Shown: positions 22,099 to 25,041 of the stretch, in pieces
Layout: each line of letters opens with the position of its first letter
Position numbering within the stretch: position 1 is the stretch's first letter
From: Ophiothrix spiculata
Lineage: Eukaryota > Echinodermata > Ophiuroidea > Amphilepidida > Ophiotrichidae
Reading direction: 5' to 3' (one strand)
Length of the DNA: 25,041 nucleotides
Assembly: GCA_000969725.1 (NCBI GenBank)
Contig: JXSR01S035175.1
The notes under the pieces: generated by a model
Told to the model about the DNA's origin: nothing
Database searches by the model: none
What the model saw: the letters and a program-made list of their open reading frames with translations, nothing else
Translations under genes and position numbers: made by a program

Positions 22099-22249
22099 TG
22101 CCCTTTGTACTGTGATTGCAACCTTCAATGGCTATCAGACTGGGTCAAGAATGGCTACAAAGAGCCAGGCATTGCCAGCTGTGCCAATCCATTTGATCTG
22201 CAAGGAAAACTGCTGCTCACTGCACCGTCTAGGAAGTTTGTATGCGAAG
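22099..22249 (+). CDS. slit: Slit exon: D4 LRR C-terminal cap, 13 nt short at its start
   Basis: The exon follows acceptor TTTATTTCTTCCTAG and ends before GTAAGAAT. The Slit frame reads [20 protein letters not shown], then KEPGIASC, and finally RKFVCEG, a clear LRRCT cap with CDC, the WL..W helix and the last Cys. As in vertebrate Slit, it contains YKEPGIA. The last base G joins the next exon in frame. Its start is wrong: the previous exon leaves two bases, which needs an exon starting with one base and a length of 164 nt as in the D3 cap. Here the length is 151 nt and G-x-N-P before LYCDC is missing. The codon just upstream in the Slit frame is the stop TAG, so the exon cannot extend. The downstream frame is intact. 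Either 13 nt are missing or a microexon exists. Confidence 0.9.
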
Positions 22250-22832
22250 GTAAGAATCATGGGATGTGAGCCGACCTTCTACTATCAGAGTCAGGATCTG
22301 AAGATTGCATGAAATGAAGAAAGAATCCTGTACCTGAATAGCCAAGAATAACCAAAGGAAGTGACTGAAGCATATCCATTGAGGTGCATGATCTTTCTAT
22401 ATTCAGTTTGAATGCAAGTGGGAGACGGGGTACCTGGAGAAAACCCTGGCCCTACAGAAGCAAGAATTAAAATATACATACTGTAAGTTGTTAAGGGTGT
22501 ACAAAGCCTCAATTTACCAGCAAAGTGGCTACCCAAGATCATAACATCTGGATCACATACATTTCATAACAATTGTACATCCTATTAACTTTGTATAGAG
22601 ATCATTTCGATCATGGTTCATGACTTAAAAGCATGATCCAGTTGATACTGAGATAATTGGATAACACGTAACACTTCGCCAAAGAATTCCTGTCAAAGTC
22701 CTTAGAACTGCTTATTTTATATATAAATAGTCTATGAGCCATGAAACGTAGCACAATTTTTGAAATTTGAAATGCTACATGTTTGTTACGCCCCACTTAT
22801 TGACAACTTAATCTTCATATCTTTGACTTCAG
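22250..22832 (+). other. intron, 583 bp
   Basis: From GTAAGAAT to TCTTTGACTTCAG. No gene or repeat recognised. Confidence 0.6.
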
Positions 22833-23049
22833 ATGATACTCCAAACATTGCGTTAGAAGCCAAATGTGATCCATGCATGTCAGCACCATGTCAGAATGGC
22901 GCAGTCTGTTCAAATGATATGGTAGAGCTGTATACATGTACATGTTTGCCAGGGTTCAAAGGTCGTGACTGTGAGGCAGAGATCAATGAATGCGAAGAGG
23001 AACCCTGTCTTAATGGAGGCACATGCTTTGACCTGGAGGGACAATACAG
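22833..23049 (+). CDS. slit: Slit exon: EGF1 and first half of EGF2
   Basis: A 217-nt exon. It takes two bases to complete the Asp codon begun in the D4 cap exon and ends with AG, to be completed as Ser by the next exon. It codes for a short linker (DDTPNIALEA), EGF1 (KCDPCMSAPCQNGAVC ... YTCTCLPGFKGRDC) and the start of EGF2 (INECEEEPCLNGGTCFD). EGF1 has the extra CDPC pair found in Slit EGF1 (vertebrate CNPC). PGFKG and CLNGG are standard EGF signatures. The EGF array spaces the LRR half from the C-terminal laminin-G domain. The frame here confirms that the D4 cap exon is read in the CPLYCDC frame. The donor is GTAAGCCC. Confidence 0.95.
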
Positions 23050-23622
23050 GTAAGCCCATCAACACTTATTTTTTTAAATGTCGGTGCTTATATATAGCGC
23101 TTTTCCAGAATTGATCAAAGCACTTTACATTTATTCCCTTACCACTAGAATATAAACAACTAATGCAGCTGCCTTACAATCACGGCGCCTTTTGAGTATA
23201 TTCCTAGTAACTACCTAATGCTTGGGTCGACGAACCAATTAGAGTTAAATGTCTTGCCCGAGGACATAACCTGTTGGCCATAGCAGGGCTCGAACTCACA
23301 ACCTACTGATTCGGAGTCCTGTGCTGGTCACACGAGCTCCTAAAACTTAAAAATTTGTTTTTAAACTCTTTGACTCTTTTAGCTTGTTAAGTTTTTATCT
23401 ACAGAGTTCCATTAAAAAAACTTGTCTTGTTGTCCAGATTTATTATTCTGGAAATATTTCTTGGCATTTGATTTCGTGACATATTGCTGTACATTTTTAC
23501 TGGCAGACGGACACTTTTTAAATGTGAGCTCATTGCTGAACATACATCTGAATATAAGAACATAAATCTTCATTGCATAAAGTTCAAATTCTTATGAAAA
23601 AAAATGTCTTTTTTGTTGACAG
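23050..23622 (+). other. intron, 573 bp, largely a SINE
   Basis: From GTAAGCCC to TTTTTTGTTGACAG. Nearly half is the minus-strand SINE starting only about 28 bp after the donor. The remainder (23341-23622) is plain AT-rich sequence. Confidence 0.65.
23078..23340 (-). mobile_element. tRNA-derived SINE (copy 2, reverse orientation)
   Basis: On the minus strand the B box is GTTCGAGCC (complement at 23287-23295) within GGTTGTGAGTTCGAGCCC. It is followed by TCCTCGGGCAAGACATTTA, a common SINE body motif, and by AAAGTGCTTTGATCAA and AAAAGCGCTATATA near the 3' end, typical of invertebrate SINE tails. The head resembles the plus-strand copy at about 10970-11291. End coordinates are approximate. Confidence 0.78.
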
Positions 23623-23762
23623 CTGTGAATGTCCAGAAGGTTTTGAAGGTGATCAGTGTGAAGTGAATGTCGATGACTGCAAGAATCACCAATGTCAAAA
23701 TAATGGGAGCTGTGAGGATGGCATCAATAATTACACATGTCTGTGTGGCATAGGATATAAGG
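23623..23762 (+). CDS. slit: Slit exon: second half of EGF2 and most of EGF3
   Basis: A 140-nt exon. The first base C completes AGC (Ser) and the last G begins a Gly codon. It codes for [12 protein letters not shown] (end of EGF2), then [12 protein letters not shown] and [16 protein letters not shown] (EGF3). VNVDDC and [10 protein letters not shown] are nearly identical to vertebrate Slit EGF3. EGF3 shows the calcium-binding pattern (D-V-D-D-C ... C-x-D-x4-Y-x-C-x-C), where the Asp in CED is a predicted beta-hydroxylation site. N-G-S and N-Y-T are possible glycosylation sites. The donor is GTGAGGAA. The frame runs a few codons into the intron before TGA, and EGF3's last Cys is in the next exon. 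Confidence 0.95.
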
Positions 23763-23945
23763 GTGAGGAAAACTTGTGACTTCATTTTGCTGGTTAGAAG
23801 AGTCTTGGGATAAATTGTCCCCATGTACCTATACTACAGTGAAATAATCTTGCAAAAGTCAGAAAATCATCTCAGGAGCTGCAGCATATAACAAAACAGT
23901 TGAAACCAATTCAATTTTTCCAATTTAATTTGTTGTTGAAGTGAC

Positions 23946-24167
23946 GTCATGAAACGATTCCCGGAGCCCTGGCATCCGTTCAAACATACATTGGGCTCGT
24001 GGCATCTATTTGAATTAATCGCGCTAACTGCAGTCGTGTTGACAATAACCCAAGGTCATGAAACGATTTCCGGAGCCCTGGCATCCGTTCAAACATACAT
24101 TGGGCTCATGGCATCTATTTGAATTACCCGCGTTAACTTCAGTCGTGTTGACAATAACCCAAGGTCA
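23946..24167. repeat. tandem repeat, 109-bp unit, two copies
   Basis: Copy 1 (23946-24054) and copy 2 (24055-24163, plus GTCA overhang) both run GTCATGAAACGATT(C/T)CCGGAGCC ... GTTGACAATAACCCAAG. I count about six differences in 109 positions, so the duplication is fairly recent. Confidence 0.93.
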
Positions 24168-24259
24168 GATTGTCTCCCATAGCAATGTGACTTTACCAGT
24201 AAATCGTATTACTTCTAGTTTTCTCTGTTGATACTATGCAACCCACTGAACCTTTGTCA

Positions 24260-24617
24260 GGGGCTCCCAGTGGCGTAGCCAGCACATTGCAAAATTGAGC
24301 GGGAAAAATCGGGCAGGACAAGAAACATGAGAGAGCAGCTGGTAGACAGGAAACGGGGGGGGGGGGGGGAAGCTAAAAATCGTGTCAAGAGATATGCAGA
24401 ATACGCTTAAAACCTTTTTTTTTTTTTTTTTTTTTTTTTGCTTGTCAGTTTTTAAAATCGACTTGAATTTATTTTGGGTGTACGAAAATGTTGTTGTTGC
24501 CGGGAAAAATTGGGAAGAAATGTGCAACTGCCGGGGGGAAAATCAGGAAAAAATCAGAACGAAATGTCTTTGTCCCCCCTCCTGACCAAAAAGTTTGGCT
24601 ACACCACTGGGGGCTCC
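24260..24617. mobile_element. non-autonomous hAT-type element with 8-bp target duplication
   Basis: The element body is 24268-24609 (342 bp). The left end CAGTGGCGTAGCCAG pairs with the right end TTGGCTACACCACTG, whose complement is CAGTGGTGTAGCCAA. The CAGTGGCGTA start is typical of hAT transposons. Both sides carry the identical octamer GGGGCTCC (24260-24267 and 24610-24617), the 8-bp target-site duplication expected for hAT. Inside are G15 (24355-24369) and T25 (24415-24439) runs and no transposase, so it depended on an enzyme coded elsewhere. Confidence 0.9.
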
Positions 24618-24954
24618 TAAGACTATTACATAATCACTTTGACAGCGAATAGTTCAACTTGGGCACATCAACCCATTGCAACAATAATGTCAATTTAGAT
24701 GCTAACTGGGTGCACTTTGCAGCATTACTGCCTTGATTGTTGCCATAACTTAACCCGGAACTTAACCATATATCCTAGTATTCTGTCTAACGATTAATTA
24801 AACGATTTGACTTTAAAAGATAAGTACTTACACTGTAGCTTATTCTAAAAAGATGATAATGATGGTTCTCTACATGTACTTTTGGGGAGGATAGCAATTA
24901 CGTTTTTAAATGAGGTTGTTAAGTAATCATTGTTGTGACCTTTGACCTCCGCAG

Positions 24955-25041
24955 GTGACATGTGTGAAGTTGACATTGACCTGTGCTCTCCATTGACTAA
25001 TCCCTGTCAAAATGGCGGTGTGTGTTTTGACTTAGGATCAA
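24955..25041 (+). CDS. slit: Slit exon (partial): end of EGF3 and start of EGF4
   Basis: This exon begins after acceptor TGACCTCCGCAG and is cut by the window end. GT completes the Gly codon from the previous exon. It codes for GDMCEVDIDLCSPLTNPC and then QNGGVCFDLGS. GDMC provides the last Cys of EGF3, and IDLC...NPCQNGGVC opens EGF4. Vertebrate Slit EGF4 has the same long first loop (DFC....NPCQ). The donor of this exon, the remaining EGFs, the laminin-G domain and the C-terminal cysteine knot are beyond 25041. Confidence 0.93.

Larger units (their letters stand above)
23763..24954 (+). other. intron, 1.2 kb, with tandem repeat and hAT element
   Basis: From GTGAGGAA to TGACCTCCGCAG. It holds the 109-bp tandem repeat (23946-24167) and a non-autonomous hAT element (24268-24609). 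The remainder, 24618-24954, shows no feature. Confidence 0.65.
2562..25041 (+). other. slit: slit gene, internal part (12 exons, both ends outside window)
   Basis: Gene span. The exons are 2562-2633, 7180-7251, 8215-8378, 9995-10127, 10873-10941, 14724-14795, 16612-16683, 18120-18191, 22099-22249, 22833-23049, 23623-23762 and 24955-25041. All introns are GT-AG and all junction phases agree except 18191/22099. Slit is a secreted glycoprotein that binds Robo receptors through LRR domain D2 and repels axons and migrating cells. In the family, D4 mediates dimerisation and heparan-sulfate binding, and the protein is cleaved within the later EGF repeats. The order LRR(D3) - capped LRR domain(D4) - EGF repeats, with signature strings such as SLHGNDIS, LYCDCN and [10 protein letters not shown], identifies Slit rather than another LRR protein or Notch. 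The start codon, promoter and stop codon are outside the window. The exact species and which Slit paralogue are not determined. Confidence 0.95.

Noticed and set aside
22073..22312. Open frame covering the D4 cap exon in another frame
   Set aside because: It reads the cap exon one base out of the Slit frame. The LYCDCN...YKEPGIA peptide and the phase of the next exon show the other frame is coding.
24234..24585. Open frames on both strands around 24.4 kb
   Set aside because: They lie almost wholly within the hAT-type element and depend on the poly-T and poly-G runs, giving Lys- or Phe-rich peptides without meaning.
22833..25041. EGF exons as part of Notch or another EGF-only protein
   Set aside because: They continue in frame from the LRR cap exon, and the CDPC of EGF1 and [10 protein letters not shown] of EGF3 match Slit.
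1..25041. CRISPR arrays, operons, bacterial promoters or ribosome binding sites
   Set aside because: The window is clearly an animal intron-exon gene. No spaced direct repeats of CRISPR type were seen.

Overview
The window is a piece of an animal gene with many introns. Twelve short exons on the + strand, all bounded by GT-AG sites and phase-compatible at every junction but one, together encode the middle of a Slit protein, the secreted leucine-rich-repeat (LRR) and EGF-domain ligand of Robo receptors. The order of parts matches vertebrate and fly Slit as I recall them: the last two LRRs and C-terminal cap of LRR domain D3, a complete D4 domain (N-cap, four LRRs, C-cap), EGF1 to EGF3 and the start of EGF4. 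Signal peptide, D1, D2 and the start of D3 lie upstream of the window. The remaining EGFs, the laminin-G domain and the cysteine knot lie downstream.

The introns are AT-rich, about 0.6 to 4.5 kb long, and full of short non-autonomous repeats: tRNA-derived SINEs, fold-back elements, a hAT-type element with an 8-bp target duplication, and tandem duplications. Protein-level similarity and repeat content suggest a marine invertebrate, possibly an ambulacrarian deuterostome (echinoderm or hemichordate). The phylum is an inference and cannot be fixed from this sequence.

Layout: 1-2561 is upstream intron with a large fold-back element at about 500-1106. D3 exons are at 2562-2633, 7180-7251 and 8215-8378. 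D4 exons are at 9995-10127 (N-cap), 10873-10941, 14724-14795, 16612-16683 and 18120-18191 (LRRs), and 22099-22249 (C-cap). EGF exons are at 22833-23049, 23623-23762 and 24955-25041 (cut by the window end). No other protein-coding gene, rRNA or functional tRNA is supported.

Two points deserve attention. First, the D4 C-cap exon (151 nt) is exactly 13 nt shorter than its D3 counterpart (164 nt). Directly spliced, it breaks the reading frame and loses the conserved G-x-N-P stretch, so this is a deletion, an assembly error or an unseen 13-nt microexon. Second, 144 bp upstream of the 7180 exon is a decayed copy of that exon's start, with its own acceptor and an in-frame stop: a fossil or poison LRR exon.
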